This document shows, in pieces, positions 43,985 through 55,983 of a DNA stretch of 64,000 nucleotides. The stretch comes from Lepus europaeus (taxonomy: Eukaryota > Chordata > Mammalia > Lagomorpha > Leporidae), in assembly GCF_033115175.1 (NCBI RefSeq), contig NC_084827.1:62929201-62993200 (forward strand), read 5' to 3'. A program made the translations under genes and the position numbers. The notes below the pieces were generated by a model. It was not told the origin of the DNA. It saw only the letters and a list, made by a program, of their open reading frames with translations, and did not search any database. Position 1 is the stretch's first letter; every line of letters starts with the position of its first letter.

Positions 43985-44275
43985 AGGTATTCTATAAAGG
44001 GAGGGGTGACCTTGAGTATCCAGGTGGACCCAAGGCAATCTCAAGGGCCCTAACAATGGAAATATGAAAGCAGGGAGGGGGTGTGTGAGAGAGGGAGCTG
44101 TGACTACGATGGAAGCTATAAATGACAGGGAAATGGATTTTCCCCTTGATGTAAGCTTGGTTAAGACCCAGTTTTTACTTCTGCTCTTCAGGATTGTAAG
44201 ATAATAAATGCCTGTTGTTTGAAGCCACTGTGTTTTTGGTTATCTGTTAGAGTAACCACAAGAAACTAAAGCTGT
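43985..44275 (+). mobile_element. MLT1-type MaLR LTR fossil
   Basis: TGAGTATCCAGGTGGACCCA, ACTACGATGGAAGC, GTAAGATAATAAATGCCTGT and TTTGAAGCCACTGTGTTTTT are in the order expected of an MLT1 LTR, with its polyadenylation signal near the end. Confidence 0.7.
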
Positions 44276-44539
44276 GGTCCTGGTTTGATGCCCTTATTTG
44301 CTCCCCACGGTGTCATAGCTACCAACAGATTCATCCTGGGCTTGCTTGGTTGCTGCAACAGGTTTCCAAGAGAGCACAAGTGCCTGGGGTTGGGAACTGG
44401 CAAGCCACTGCCTCTGCTGCATCCTACCGGACAAAGATGGTGAGGAAACAATAGGCTCCGCCTCTTGATTGGGCAGGGGTAGACTTCCAAGGTCACATTG
44501 CAAGGACAAGGTGGGGTTGGTGTGGCAATGACTTTGGTT

Positions 44540-44880
44540 AAAAATGCAAGGTTAAAAATGCCCTTTCTCCAGCAATGACATCCCCAGAGAAACACTTGTT
44601 CATGGATGCCATGCTCAAAGCACTATTAGTTAAAGATGGGAAACACCCCCAAAGGACCATCAGTGAATGAATGGGCAGATGCATTCTACAATATTCGTGC
44701 AGCCGAATACCATAACATTGAAAAATGAATGAGAAATGATACACATGAACACGGGTGCATCTCATAAGTATTTTGTTGGAAAAAGACAAGACACAGCAGA
44801 ATTCCATCTTTCTGGTTTTCACTAACATAGAATGCACAGAAAGAGGAAGTTTAAACAGCAGGTGGGTTGGCAACATGTGC
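44540..44880 (+). mobile_element. Old LINE-1 3'-end fragment
   Basis: GTTAAAGATGGGAAACACCC and CATTGAAAAATGAATGAGAA resemble the LINE-1 3' region; short and diverged. Confidence 0.4.
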
Positions 44881-44894
44881 ATATGTGGGTTCCA

Positions 44895-45660
44895 TGAACT
44901 GGAGTGTGTGCCCCCAACTTCATATGTGAAGTCCTATGCTCTGGTGTGAAGGGGTTAATTAAAGTTAAATGAGGTCATAAGAATGAGGCTGGTGGCTTCA
45001 TGGGTGTGGGTTTGGGCAGAGCAGGTGCAGCTGCAAGGAGGAGCTGGCGACTTCAGCTTCTTTTGCAACTACCTCCTTGCCTGCATCAAGCTTAGGTCAA
45101 TCAGTGTAAGCATTTCTTAGGTAACTGGTGTTGACCTGAGGGTCAGAATGTATTTAAGGAGGTAAAGGTCCGGACATAAACAAGATTTCCCTCTCCTCTG
45201 AGGGGGTCCATCTGTAGCCACGTGGACAGTAGAGTTCTGAGCACTCCCGAGATATTCTCAGAGCTGGAACACTCCTCCTCCCTGGCTGCTGGTGTTGCCA
45301 GGCAACGCCACTCAGGAATAGCAGGGAAGTGCTCCCGCTGAGGACCTGGAGACAGCAGCCAGTAACGACAAAGCAGGGGCAGCTGTGTGGTCATTGCATA
45401 TCACCTTCCTGAGCAGCAAGGCTGTCCTCACCACGCTCTGTGGTCACAAGTGCAGGCTGCAGTCTCCTCCAGCTAGCAGCTGTGGTGGCCCTGTGGTTCA
45501 GCTTGGGTGAGGGCTCTGCAGACTTCCTGGTGCTTCAAGCCGACCCAAGAACTTTCAATATCTCATTAAACCACACTCAGGAGGATTATGTTGCATGTGC
45601 TCGGGAACATGGGTTTGTACAGAATTTGGTACAGGAAGTGGAGTTTCTACAAGGGTTTAA
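44895..45660 (+). mobile_element. Possible MaLR-type LTR and internal-start fossil
   Basis: The left end resembles a MaLR LTR (CCCCCAACTTCATATGTGAA, TTAAATGAGGTCATAAGAAT). The right end, AATTTGGTACAGGAAGTGGA near 45,621, resembles the primer-side start of a MaLR internal region. The middle is unassigned. Confidence 0.35.
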
Positions 45661-45678
45661 ACAGTCAACGAAGACTTG

Positions 45679-45983
45679 AGGGGCTGACATAGTAGCATAG
45701 CATGTAAAGCCACTACCTGCCATGGCAGCATCCCATTTGGGCACCAGTTCAAGTCCTAGCTGCTCCACTTTCAATCCAGCTCCCTGCTGATGCTCTTGGG
45801 AAAGCAGCAGTATACTTGGGCCCCTGTCACTCACATGGGAGACATGGATGGAGCTCCTGGCTTCAGACTGCTGCAGCCCCAGCCTTTGTGGCCACTTGGG
45901 GAGTGAACTAGCAGCTGGAAGCCCTCTCTTCTCTGTCTGCCTGTAACTCTTTCAAATAAATACATAAATCTTAACAAAAAGAA
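45679..45983 (+). mobile_element. C-SINE
   Basis: GGGGCTGACATAGTAGCATA to AAATAAATACATAAATC. Confidence 0.9.
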
Positions 45984-46599
45984 GATCTGAACTCCCAGGA
46001 AGCTCTGGTCTGAAGACACCACATTGTAAACCAGATACTTCTGTCTGGCAACTCATGAATTTAATACAGTCCCAATCAATACTTGTAGCAATATTCTCTC
46101 ACAAATAACCAACAGAGGTAATCAGAGACATTCTGAAAAGGAAGAGGAAGGAGTGGGCACTGGCTCAGCTAGATAAATAAAAACTGGTGCTAGTGCCTGA
46201 AAAGCCAGACACACAGAAGGAACTGGGAAGGTCAGAAATAGCTTCAAAGCCTCTGGCACACAGGTGATGGAGTTGCCGTCTCCCACACTTCTCCCTGTGG
46301 CTCTGCGCTGGGACTGTGCAGAGTGCTCTTCACCAGCCCAGAGGCTCCCTAAGGAGGCGGGAGGTAACACACTTTCCTTCCTGCGAGCATCCAAGTCATC
46401 AGGATAAACCCTATTTTAAGGTCATATTCTTAAAGCCTCAAAATGAATGCAAAAATCCATGATAAACAGAATATCAATTTTTTAACTAAGGATAAGATCT
46501 GTATTACTGATTTCTTCTTTCACCTTGGGCTCCAATATGATTCCACTCAGCGTCGGAGGATATTTGGAAGAAAACTGAACACCCCCAGAATGGAAATGA
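45984..46599. other. Unassigned intergenic DNA
   Basis: No gene or repeat recognised. Confidence 0.5.
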
Positions 46600-46849
46600 A
46601 TGAAGGTTTTAAAGATTAACTGATGGATCAGTTGATTTTAAAGGCAGACTGACACAGAAAGATGGACACACACACACACACACACAGAGGGGCTGGAGAG
46701 GAGAGACAGGGAGAGATCTTCCACCTGATAATTAATTTCCCAAGTGACCACAACGACAGGCAGCCAGGTATGGGCCAGGCTGAAGCTGGAAGCCAGGAAT
46801 TTCATCTGGATCTCCCATGTGGGTGGCAGACACCCAAGTGATGTGTCTT
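46600..46849 (-). mobile_element. Old C-SINE, 3' part, split by an insertion
   Basis: Contains a (CA)n tail at 46,666-46,686 and a diverged body. Continues at 47,385-47,512. Confidence 0.72.
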
Positions 46850-47384
46850 TTTTTAATCCAGGCTCTTGTCTCCCACAGAGATATAAACACCAAGTGGAGA
46901 CTGGCATTGTGTGCAAGCAAAAAGAGTTTATTTGGTAGTGAGGGATACAGTCACATGCGTATATGGGCTGCCCTGCACAGAGCAATACACACCAGGAGTA
47001 GCCAAAGAGTTGTCTGTGAACTAGGGAGGAAAGACAAATTGAAGATGGTACCTGTGATAGGGAAGTCTGTTTCGCAACAGGAGGGTGAGAGAATGGAGAT
47101 TCTCATTCAAGTGACAAAAAGACTGGGGCAGAACCTCCAAGTGAGTTTCAAGGTGAAAAGAAAGCTCTCCCAGCTTCCATCTCCTTTTATCTATTACATG
47201 AGCAAGTCTCAGATGCAACAGATGCATCATGGAAAGGTAGAGGTTTTTGATTGACAAGTAGGGTACATGGGCTGGGGGTGTTTGGCTTGTGACTTTCAGC
47301 TCTACAGACCTAACTAGCAGCTTGCCTCATTTATCCAGCTCCACAGACCTAACCTGCTCCCTGCTTATTTATTCTGCATCACAA
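46850..47384 (-). mobile_element. LTR-like or retroposed insert in a C-SINE
   Basis: About 535 bp. The minus strand shows a polyadenylation signal CCAAATAAACTC near 46,930 and an A-rich end (T-run at 46,849-46,856). Flanks AAGTGATGTG / AAGTATGTG look like a 9-10-bp target duplication, longer than usual for an LTR. Solo LTR or retroposed RNA both remain possible. Confidence 0.5.
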
Positions 47385-47512
47385 GTATGTGGGCCATCTT
47401 CTGCTGCCTTCCCTGGGGCATTAGCATGAAACTGGTTCAGAAGTGTAGTAGCTGGGACTGGAACCAGCACTCCAGTCTGGGACACTGGTGTTGCAAGTGG
47501 TGGCTTAACCTG
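47385..47512 (-). mobile_element. Old C-SINE, 5' part, right of the insert
   Basis: GTGGGCCATCTTCTGCTGCC to GCAAGTGGTGGCTTAACC. Confidence 0.72.
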
Positions 47513-47557
47513 AAGGTTTTGAGACTTAGGAAATTATGGAAGCTGAAGATGAAAAGT

Positions 47558-47895
47558 TCTTGGGGCTGGCACTGTGGCATAGTGGGCTAAGCTTCCGCCT
47601 ATAGTACTGGCATCCCATATGGGCACTGGTTCTAGTTCCGGCTGCTCCACCTCTGATCCCGCTCTCTGCTATGGTCTGAAAAAGCAGTAGAAGACGGCCC
47701 AAGTCCTTGGAATCCTGTACCCACATTGGAGACCTGGAAGAAGCTCCTGGCTCCTGGCTTTGGATCAGCCCAGCTCTGGCCATTGCAGCCAATTGGGGAG
47801 TGAAGCAGTGGATGGAAGATCTTTCTCTCTGTCTCCCCTTCTCTCTGTCTGCAGCTCTATCTTTCAAAAAAAATCTTTTAAAAAAACTCTATAAA
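47558..47895 (+). mobile_element. C-SINE
   Basis: Target duplication GATGAAAAGTTCT / GATGAAAAATTCT (47,546 and 47,906). Confidence 0.92.
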
Positions 47896-47989
47896 AAAAA
47901 AGAAAGATGAAAAATTCTCAAACTAAAGAATCTCTTGAGCAGCCAGGGCCAAAAAACAAACAAACAAACAAAAAACCCACAACACAACA

Positions 47990-49199
47990 CCACCTCAGTC
48001 TTTTAATAGGTGTGTAGTGGTGTCTATCTAACATGTTTTTAATTTACATTTCTCTGATGATGTGATGTCAAACTTCTTTCTCTCTGCCCATTCACCATCT
48101 GTATATCTTCTTTGGAGAAGTATCCATGCAAACTTTCACCCATTTTTAATAGTGTTTCTTGACTTGTTATTGCTGAGTTCTGAGAGACTTTTATGCATGT
48201 ATTCTGAATGCCAGTCTTTTATGAGATACATGATTTGCAAATATTTTCTCTCTGTCTGTGGCTTATGTTCTATGTTCTCAATAATGCCTTTTTAAGAAAA
48301 GATTTATTTATTTACCTGAGAGGCATAGTTACAGACAGGGGGAGGGAGAGAAAGAGAGAGAGGTTTTCCATCCACTTATTCACTCTCCAAATGGCTGCAA
48401 CAGCTGGAGCTGAGCTGATCAGAAGCTAGGAGCCAAGAGCTTCTTCCAGGTCTTCCACATGGGTGCAGGGGCCCAAGCACTTGGGTCATCTTCCACTGCT
48501 TTCCCAGGCCATAGCAGAGAGCTGGATCAGAAGAGGAGCAGCTGGGACTTGAACCAGCACCCACATGGGATGTTGGTACCACAAGTGGATGGATGCTCAA
48601 GCTACTGCAGCATAGTGCTGGCCCCTTAATATTGTCTTCAAAAGCAGTTGTCCTTAATTTTGGTGGAGTTCAATGGTCTATTTTTCCTTTTATGGATGGT
48701 GTGTTTGTTGTATTTAAGAACTCATCTGACCCAAGGTTAGAAAGAGTCCCTTCCTGTTGTCTTTCACATGTTTTTAGAGTTCAGGTTCTACGTTTAGGTG
48801 TATGATCCACTTGGGGTCAAATTTTTACATTTGGTAAAGTATGGATCAACGTTTTTTATTTTTTATTTTTTTTGGATTTTTCGGTTTGGGTACATGGACA
48901 TCCAGTGCTTCCAGCACCAGTATCCTTTCTCCACTAAACTACCACATTGAAGGTGAATTGACCGTACATGTATGGCGTGCTTCTTAGCTTTCTACTTTGT
49001 TCTATTGATCTCTTTATCTATGTTGATGTCAGCACAAACATAGTGTTGATTACTGCAGCTCTGTGTTAACTCTTGATGCCAAGTAGGGTCGTCCTCCAAC
49101 TTTTTACTTGTTTTTCAAACTTTTTGGCTATTTTACATCCTTTGCATTTCCACATGAAGTTTACAATTGGCTTGTACCAGAAAAAGCCCACTAGAATTT
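47990..49199 (-). mobile_element. Old LINE-1 fragment, minus strand
   Basis: Antisense ORF2-type sequence: TTTACATTTCTCTGATGATG, CAGTCTTTTATGAGATACAT, TTGGTGGAGTTCAATGGTCT. Interrupted by a C-SINE at 48,292-48,626. Confidence 0.75.
48292..48626 (-). mobile_element. C-SINE
   Basis: Antisense; ends CATAGTGCTGGCCCC. Confidence 0.9.
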
Positions 49200-49253
49200 T
49201 TTTAAAAAATGATTTATTTATCTGAAAGCCAGAGAGAGAGGGAAACACCCCCC

Positions 49254-49295
<42 letters not shown>

Positions 49296-49562
49296 AAGAA
49301 TCTTCCATATGGTGGTTCATTCCCCAAATGTCTACAACAGCTAGGGCTGGGCCAAACTGAAGTTAGAAATGAGGAACTTCGCCTGGGTCATCCCATGGGT
49401 TGACAGGAACCCAAGTTCTTGAGCTATCGTTTGCTGCCTTTCCAGGCACATTAGTAGGAAGCTGGATCAGAAGCAGAGGTAGGACTTGAATCAGGCAATC
49501 CAATATGGGATGCTGGTATCCCAAGCAGTGGCTTACCCAACTGTGCCACAATGTCTGAACCA
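49200..49562 (-). mobile_element. Old C-SINE with (AC)n(AG)n tail
   Basis: Diverged antisense copy, CAGAAGCAGAGGTAGGACTT to GTGCCACAATGTC. Confidence 0.8.
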
Positions 49563-49715
49563 TTCCCTTCTCCCACCTAAGTATTTTATGTACACTTTTT
49601 GAAGATGAATGGAGATGCCCCAAGCTCAAACCACTTGTTTTATATCCTCATTTCTCCTGCCTCATGCTCTAAGGATGGATCTGATCATTTTTAAATTCCC
49701 TGTTTTCTTTCTTTT

Positions 49716-49773
49716 TTAATAAAAGATTTATTTATTTATTTGAAAGACAGATTTACAGAGAAGCAGACAAATA

Positions 49774-49804
<31 letters not shown>

Positions 49805-50083
49805 CGCGTGAGAGAGAGAGGTCTTCCATCCACTGGTTCAATCCCAAGTGGTCGCAACAACCTGAACTGGGTTGATCTGAAGCCAGGAGCCAGGAGCTTC
49901 TTCCAGGTCTCCCATGGGGGTGCAGGTTCCCAAGGACTTGGGCCACCCTCTGCTGCTTTCCCAGGCACATCAGTATGAAGCCAGATCAGAAATGGAGCAG
50001 CTGGGGCTTGAACTGGTCCCCATATGGGATGGTGGTGCTGCAGGCTGGGACTTTAACCCACTGTGCCACAGCACTGGCTCCCC
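49716..50083 (-). mobile_element. C-SINE
   Basis: Antisense with (AC)n(AG)n tail at 49,771-49,820; ends CCACAGCACTGGC. Confidence 0.9.
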
Positions 50084-50267
50084 AAACCCCTGCTTTCTTA
50101 GGAGGGCTGCTTAAGGCTTTGTAGCACAGCCAGAGAGAACTCGGCAAAAACTCCCAGTCCTGCAACATGGGCATACACAGAAGAAAACAAGCTTAACATG
50201 CAACACCAGAGATGGGACCATGACTAGAATTTGCATGATGGAGGTTTTTCAGAAACAAGCAGTCAGT

Positions 50268-50572
50268 GGGACTGGCACCGTGGTCTAGCACCAGGATCCC
50301 ATATGGGTGCCAGTTTGAGTCCTGGCTGCTCCATTTCCAATCCAGCACCCTGCAAATGCACCTGGGAAAGCAGCAGAAGATGGCCCAAATAGTTGGGCTC
50401 CTGCATCCACGTGGGAGACCCAGATGAAGCTCCTGGCTCCTGGCTTTAGCCCAGGTCCAGCTCTGGCTGTTGTGGCCATTTGGTGAGTGGACCAGCAGAT
50501 GGATATCTCTCTCCTTCTCTCCCTCTCTAACTCTGTCATTCAAATAAATAAACAAATCTTAAACAACCAAAC
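50268..50572 (+). mobile_element. C-SINE, internal 5' deletion
   Basis: Box-like 5' end GGGACTGGCACCGTGGTCTA joins directly to CACCAGGATCCCATATGGG, lacking about 25 bases of the usual head. Confidence 0.88.
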
Positions 50573-51314
50573 AAAAGAAATAAGCAGTCCTTGATTGGGG
50601 AGCTCTGTGCAGCAGCCCAGTTCGGTAATGTTGTCCATAAATCCATAAACGTCCCTGTTCCCAGGCCTTCCAGTCAGATCCTGTCTCACCAGCCTTTCTG
50701 TCTATCAGCTTTTCCCACCATAAAACTTTCTCCCAAGGGGAGATAGATTTGAACCATGCCCTGTGCCTCCTTTACTGGTTGGCCATACAAATAGAATATT
50801 TCTTTTTCTCCAAAGACTGATGTCACATACTAGCCTTTGCCAGTGACAAGCAGCAAACCCACCTCATCCAGTAACAAGTTTACAGAGTAAAATTATCAAA
50901 ACAAAGCTAGATTCTGAAGTGAGCATGGATTTAATAGGGCCCATGCGAAGGAGGTGCTCTAAACCCTAATTTTCACTAGGGTCTCAAAGTGAACCCATCT
51001 CTGTTAGAAAAAGACAAGTAGGAGAAGTCAGCAGAGAGCAGAAAGGGGTCAGAAATGTAACAAAAAACACGGAAAGTAGCAAATATAGAAATAAATATAA
51101 ATTAATTCAGAAATGTCAGTAGTACAGTGTCTGTCAGAGTGCTTTATTTGTCTATATCATTATCTGTCTACAATACATGTGTGTGTTTGTGTACAACTAT
51201 GGGTGAATGTGTGTGACTTGTTTATTTCAACCATATTAACCAGACTGATTTGTACACAGAGAAAAAAAAACCATAAATCCACTTATATTTTTCCATCATC
51301 CAAATACAACTACT
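50573..51314. other. Unassigned AT-rich intergenic DNA
   Basis: No gene or repeat recognised. Confidence 0.5.
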
Positions 51315-51672
51315 TTTTAAAAAAATATTTATTTATTTGTTTGTTTTAAAAGGCAGAGTTATAGAGAGTGAGCAAGAGGGAGAGGGAGAGGGAGAGAGAG
51401 AGAGAGAGAGACCTTCTATCTGCTGGTTCACTCCCCAAATGTCCACAATGGCTAGAGCTGGGCCTGTCTGAAGCTAGGAGCCAGGAGATTCTTCTGGGTC
51501 TCCCATGTGAGTGCAGGGACCCAAACACTTGGGCCATCTTCTGCTGCTTTTCCCAGGCTATTAGCAGAGAACTGGATTTGAAGTGGAGCAGCCGGGACAC
51601 AAATCAGTGCCCATGTGGGATGCTGGGGTCCCAGGTGGGGCTTTAGCTGCTGCTTCACAGCGCCGGCCCCTA
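51315..51672 (-). mobile_element. C-SINE
   Basis: Antisense; ends TTCACAGCGCCGGCCCC. Confidence 0.92.
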
Positions 51673-52099
51673 CAAACATTTTTAATGCTTTAGTATACAT
51701 TCTTCAAATCATTGTGAGGAATATATTTATTTTACAGGATCAAAAGCAGATGGTATGTATTTTTTCTAAACAAGTTTCTATTTAGAAACATTTCATGACT
51801 ATTTTCCCATGTTATATTTCCAAAGGCTGCATAATTTCCCACTGTATGCACATACCAAAGTTTATTGAATCGTGATCTGTTCAGGGGGCTAGAAAGCTAT
51901 GTTTTCTTTTAGACTGCATTATAAACAACACTATCATAATATACTCCAGTTTTTCTGTACTCTGATGGTTTCCCAGTTCCTTAACTTGCTTTACTTTTCT
52001 CTCAAACCATTTGCTTATCATCAACCAAATTACTGCATAGTTACTTTATTAGGTGCTTACCTCTCCCATTCAAAATACAAGTCCATGGAAGAAAGAGAT
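51673..52099 (-). mobile_element. Possible LINE-1 3'-end remnant
   Basis: GCTGCATAATTTCCCACTGT and AAACAACACTATCATAATAT recall antisense LINE-1 3' sequence; weak. Confidence 0.3.
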
Positions 52100-52414
52100 T
52101 TTTTTTTAAAAGATTTATTCATTTATTTGAAAGGCAGAGTTACAGAGAGGGAGAGGCAGAGAGAAAGGTTTCCATCCATCGGTTCACACCCCAAATGGCT
52201 CCAACAGCCAGAGCTGCACCAATCTGAAGCCAGGAGCCAGGATCTTCCTCTGGATCTCCCAAATGGGTGCAGGGGCCCAAGCCTTTGGGCCATTTCCTAC
52301 TGCTTTCCCAGGCCACAGCAGAGAGCTGGATTGGAAGAGGAGCAGCTGGGACTAGAACCGACGCCCATATGGGATGCCAGCACCGCAGGTGCCCGATTAA
52401 CCTACTGACTGGCC
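52100..52414 (-). mobile_element. C-SINE
   Basis: Antisense; ends CCTACTGACTGGCCCC, missing about 12 bases of the usual end. Confidence 0.9.
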
Positions 52415-52887
52415 CCTGAAGGCAGAGCGTTTTATTCCGCCTATTTGTACTGGCGAGAACAGTGCTCACGATGCAACAGTCACCAAAAGAAATCTGTGTT
52501 GCCTGTGTGGATGGATGGCTAGATTACACGGCAGAAACAGGGATTAGAGCAAGGTAATAAAATCCTGGGAAAATGGGGCCAACCAAGCCGAATGCCTTAA
52601 GGGAAAGAAGAAGGACAGACAAGGTTTGCGGGAGTGCTCTCGGCGATCAGGAGACAGTGTTGTGCGTGCGGGTGCTCGGTGTGGGCTGAGGCTGGGGCTC
52701 TGTGCTCCCTGCTCAGAATCCCCACTTGTTGGAGAAAATGACCCAACCATTTTCAGATCTGAACACTTTGCTACCCAGGCCCTTCTTGAGCTGTTCTGCA
52801 GTATTTGTTTCCCAGTGTTTAAGGGCATGGTTGTTAATAAGAGTAATAAAAACAAGAACTGAAGCTAAGCTGAGAGTTCGGGAATAA
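52415..52887. other. Unassigned intergenic DNA
   Basis: Unique sequence with AATAAA motifs near 52,555, 52,848 and 52,882. No gene supported. Confidence 0.45.
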
Positions 52888-53540
52888 ACTTAAAAAAAAA
52901 AAAAGATTTATTTATTTGAAAGTTAGTGGGGCCGGCGCTGTGGTGCAGTGGGTTAAAGCCCTGGCCTGAAGCTCCAGCATCCCATTTGGGTGCCGGTTCT
53001 AGTCCTGGCTGCTCCTCTTCTGATCCAGCTCTCTGCTATGGCCTGGGATAGCAGTAGAAGATGGCCCAAGTCATTGGGCCCCTGCACTCACATGGGAGAC
53101 CCGGAAGAAGCTCCTGGCTTTGGATCAGCACAGCTCCAGCTGTTGCAGCCATCTGGGGAGTAAACCAGCGGATGGGAGACCTCTCTGTCTCTACCTCTCT
53201 CTGTAACTCTTTCAAATAAATAAAATAAATCTTAAAATAAAGAAAGAAAGTGAGAGGGAGAGAGAGAGAGAGAGAGAGAGATCTTCTATCCATTGATTTA
53301 CACACCAAATGGCTACAATGGCTAGCACTGGGCCAGGCCAAAACCAGGAGTCAGGAGCTTCACCCAGGTCTCCTACATGGGTACAGGGGCCCAAGATTTG
53401 GTCCATCTTCCACTCCTTTCCCAGGTGCATTAGGAGGGAACTGGAATGGAAGTGGAGCAGCTGGGACTTGAACCAACACTCATATGGGATGCTGGCATCA
53501 CAGGCGGCAGCTTTACCCACTATGCCACAATGCAAGCCCC
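52888..53540 (-). mobile_element. C-SINE split by an opposite-strand C-SINE
   Basis: Antisense pieces 52,888-52,928 and 53,246-53,540 share the GAAAGT point at the insertion; ends ATGCCACAATGCAAGCCCC. Confidence 0.88.
52929..53245 (+). mobile_element. Young C-SINE inserted in the preceding SINE
   Basis: Starts GGGGCCGGCGCTGTGGTGCA, near consensus, with an AAATAAATAAAATAAAT tail. Confidence 0.93.
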
Positions 53541-53705
53541 CCATAAACTTTGAAAAAGAATTAATATTTTTTAAAAAGTAGACTATGACAAAGCCACAGG
53601 GAGCAGAACAAAGTAGTACTAGCATACTGACAGACACATAGACCAGACCAATGGAACAGAAGAAAGAACCTGCAAACTAACCTTCCCACATGTGGTCAGG
53701 TGATT

Positions 53706-53825
53706 TTCTTTTTTTTTCCCAGTCACAAACCAATATTTATTTTTATGAAGAACAGGCCCTGCTTTTAAAACAACCAAACAAAATAACCTATAGTCTATAC
53801 CCACCCAGGCGTATTATACCTTGTA
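53706..53825 (-). mobile_element. Non-LINE segment with its own polyadenylation signal and tail (possible 3' transduction)
   Basis: On the minus strand, 120 bp of non-L1 sequence follow the LINE-1 3' end and its A-rich tail remnant, then ATAAAAATAAATATTGG and, about 18 bases on, an A-tail (T-run at 53,708-53,717). This is the layout of a 3' transduction. A separate 5'-truncated retrocopy is the alternative. Confidence 0.5.
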
Positions 53826-54258
53826 GACAATTTATTTTTTTTATTTTCAATTATCTTTAATACAGAAGATCAATTTAGTATATATTAAGTAAAGATTTCA
53901 ATGGTTTGCACCCACACAGAACATAAAGTGTAAAATGCTGTTTGAGTACTAGTTATAGCATTAATTCACATTGAACAACACATTAAGGACAGAGATCCTA
54001 CATGAGGAGTAAGTGCACAGTGACTCCTGTTGTTGACTTAACAAATTGACATTCTTGTTTATGGCGTCAGTAATCTCCCTAGGCTCTAGTCATGAGTTGC
54101 CAAGGCTATGGAAGCCTTTTTGAGTTCGCCAACTTCGATCTTATTTAGACAAGGTCATAGTCAAAGTGGAGGTTCACTCCTCCCTTTAGAGAAAGGTACC
54201 TCTTTCTTTGATGGTCCATTCTTTCTCCTGGGATCTCACTCGCAGAGATCTTTCATTT

Positions 54259-54292
<34 letters not shown>

Positions 54293-54346
54293 CAGAGTGT
54301 CTTGGCTTTCCATGCCTAAAATACTCTCATGGGCCCTTCAGCATTC
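53826..54346 (-). mobile_element. Rabbit-type LINE-1 3' UTR, 5'-truncated
   Basis: Antisense landmarks CAGAAGATCAATTTAGTATA, GTGCACAGTGACTCCTGTTG, AAGGCTATGGAAGCCTTTTT, a long T-run (54,260-54,290) and GTCTTGGCTTTCCATGCC. It lacks the terminal pyrimidine-rich part seen in the copy at 19,579. Confidence 0.88.
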
Positions 54347-54404
54347 AGATTTTTTAAAAAAGATTTATTTATTTATTTGAAAGTCAGTTACACACAGAGA
54401 GAAG

Positions 54405-54444
<40 letters not shown>

Positions 54445-54712
54445 CAAGAGGTCTTCCATTTGCTGGTTCACTCCCAAACTGGCCACAGTGGACGGAGCTG
54501 CGCCATTCCAAAGCCAGGAGCCAGGAACTTCCTCTGGGTCTTCCCATGCGGATGCAGGGGCCTAAGGACTTGGGCCATCTTCCATTGCTTTCCCAGGCCA
54601 TAGCAGAGAGCTGGATGGGAAGTGGAGCAGCTGGGTCTTGAACCAGCACCCATATGGAATGCTGGCACTGCAGGCGGTGGTCCACCTACTATGCCACAGA
54701 GCCAGTCCCTCA
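54347..54712 (-). mobile_element. C-SINE
   Basis: Antisense, (GA)n tail; ends ATGCCACAGAGCCAGTCC. Confidence 0.9.
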
Positions 54713-55983
54713 ATTTACTTTCAAATAGGGTGCCAAGTCCATCCAACAGGAAAAGGCAGCCTTTTCCACAGTGGTGCTGGGAAAAGTGGGTATCCACATG
54801 CGAAAGAATGCAGCCGAACCCCTACCTCACACTGGAGACAAAAATGAGTGCAAAGTGGACCAAAGACCTAAAAGTGAGAGCTAATATTGATAGAACATGT
54901 AGAGGAAGACATAGCGGGAAATGTTTATGACATCAGATTTTGCAAGAATTTTTCGATATGACAACAAAAGCACAGGCAGCAATGCAAAAAATAGATGTGT
55001 TGGACATCATCACAATGAAAAACTCAACAGACACTATTCACAGCCCACAGCGTAGGAAAAGATGCCTGCAACTTATGCATCAGAGCAGAGTGATACCTAG
55101 AACATATTAAAAACTCTGACAACAGCAAAAGGACAAGCAAGCTGACAAAGAGTTTGAGTGGACATTTCTCCAAAGAATATGTCCGATTTCCCAATAGGCA
55201 CATGAAGAGGAACTCAAGATCACTAATCATTAGGAAAATGCGAACCAAAACCAATGGTACACCATCACACACATGATAGGATGGCTACTATTTAAAGAAA
55301 TAGCAAGTGTGGGCAACAATGAGAAGCAATTGGAATATTTGTACATGCTAATGAGAATGAAAATGGTGCAAGCCCTGTTTAAAACATTATTATGGGGACT
55401 CAAAAAAATTAAACACACAGAATTATCCTGCGAGCCAGCAATGGCACTGGCAGGTTTGTAACCCAGAGAACTGAAAGCAGGAACTTGAACAGCACTTACG
55501 CACCATAGAAGCATTTTTCACAAAAGGTGGGAACAACTCACATGTACCCTGACAGACAAACGAACCAAAAAATGTGATTTACACATACAATGGAATATTG
55601 TGTTGCCTTAAAAAGGAAGGAGATTCTGACACATGGTACAACATAAATGAACCTTGAAACCATTATGCTAAGTGAAATATGCCAGTCACCAAAGAACAAA
55701 TGCTACACGATTTCACTTATCTAACATACCTAGAGTAAATAGTCAAATTCATAGTGAAACAAAGTAGAATAGTGGTTACCTCCAGCCAGGAAGAGTAGAG
55801 AGTGGAGTTATTATGCAGTGGATGCAGAGTTTCTAATTGGGATGATGAAAATGTCTTAGGAATAGATAGTGGTGAAGATTGTACAATAATGTGAATGTAC
55901 TTAATGCCACTGAATTGCACACATAAATGGGTCAAAATGGTAAATTTTATATCATACTTACTTTGCTATGACAATAAAAAGAG

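Larger units (their letters stand above)
53580..55980 (+). mobile_element. Old LINE-1, plus strand, interrupted
   Basis: Sense ORF2/3' region: 53,580-53,705 (ATAGACCAGACCAATGGAAC) and 54,713-55,980 (CAGTGGTGCTGGGAAAAGTG, ACAATGGAATATTGTGTTGC, TATGCTAAGTGAAATATGCC). A younger LINE-1 3' end and a SINE lie between. No coding capacity. Confidence 0.82.

Noticed and set aside
45440-45679. 79-codon frame with a signal-peptide-like start (LLQLAAVVALWFSLGEG)
   Set aside because: It has no ATG, and its end coincides with MaLR-like sequence and a SINE border. No homologue recognised.
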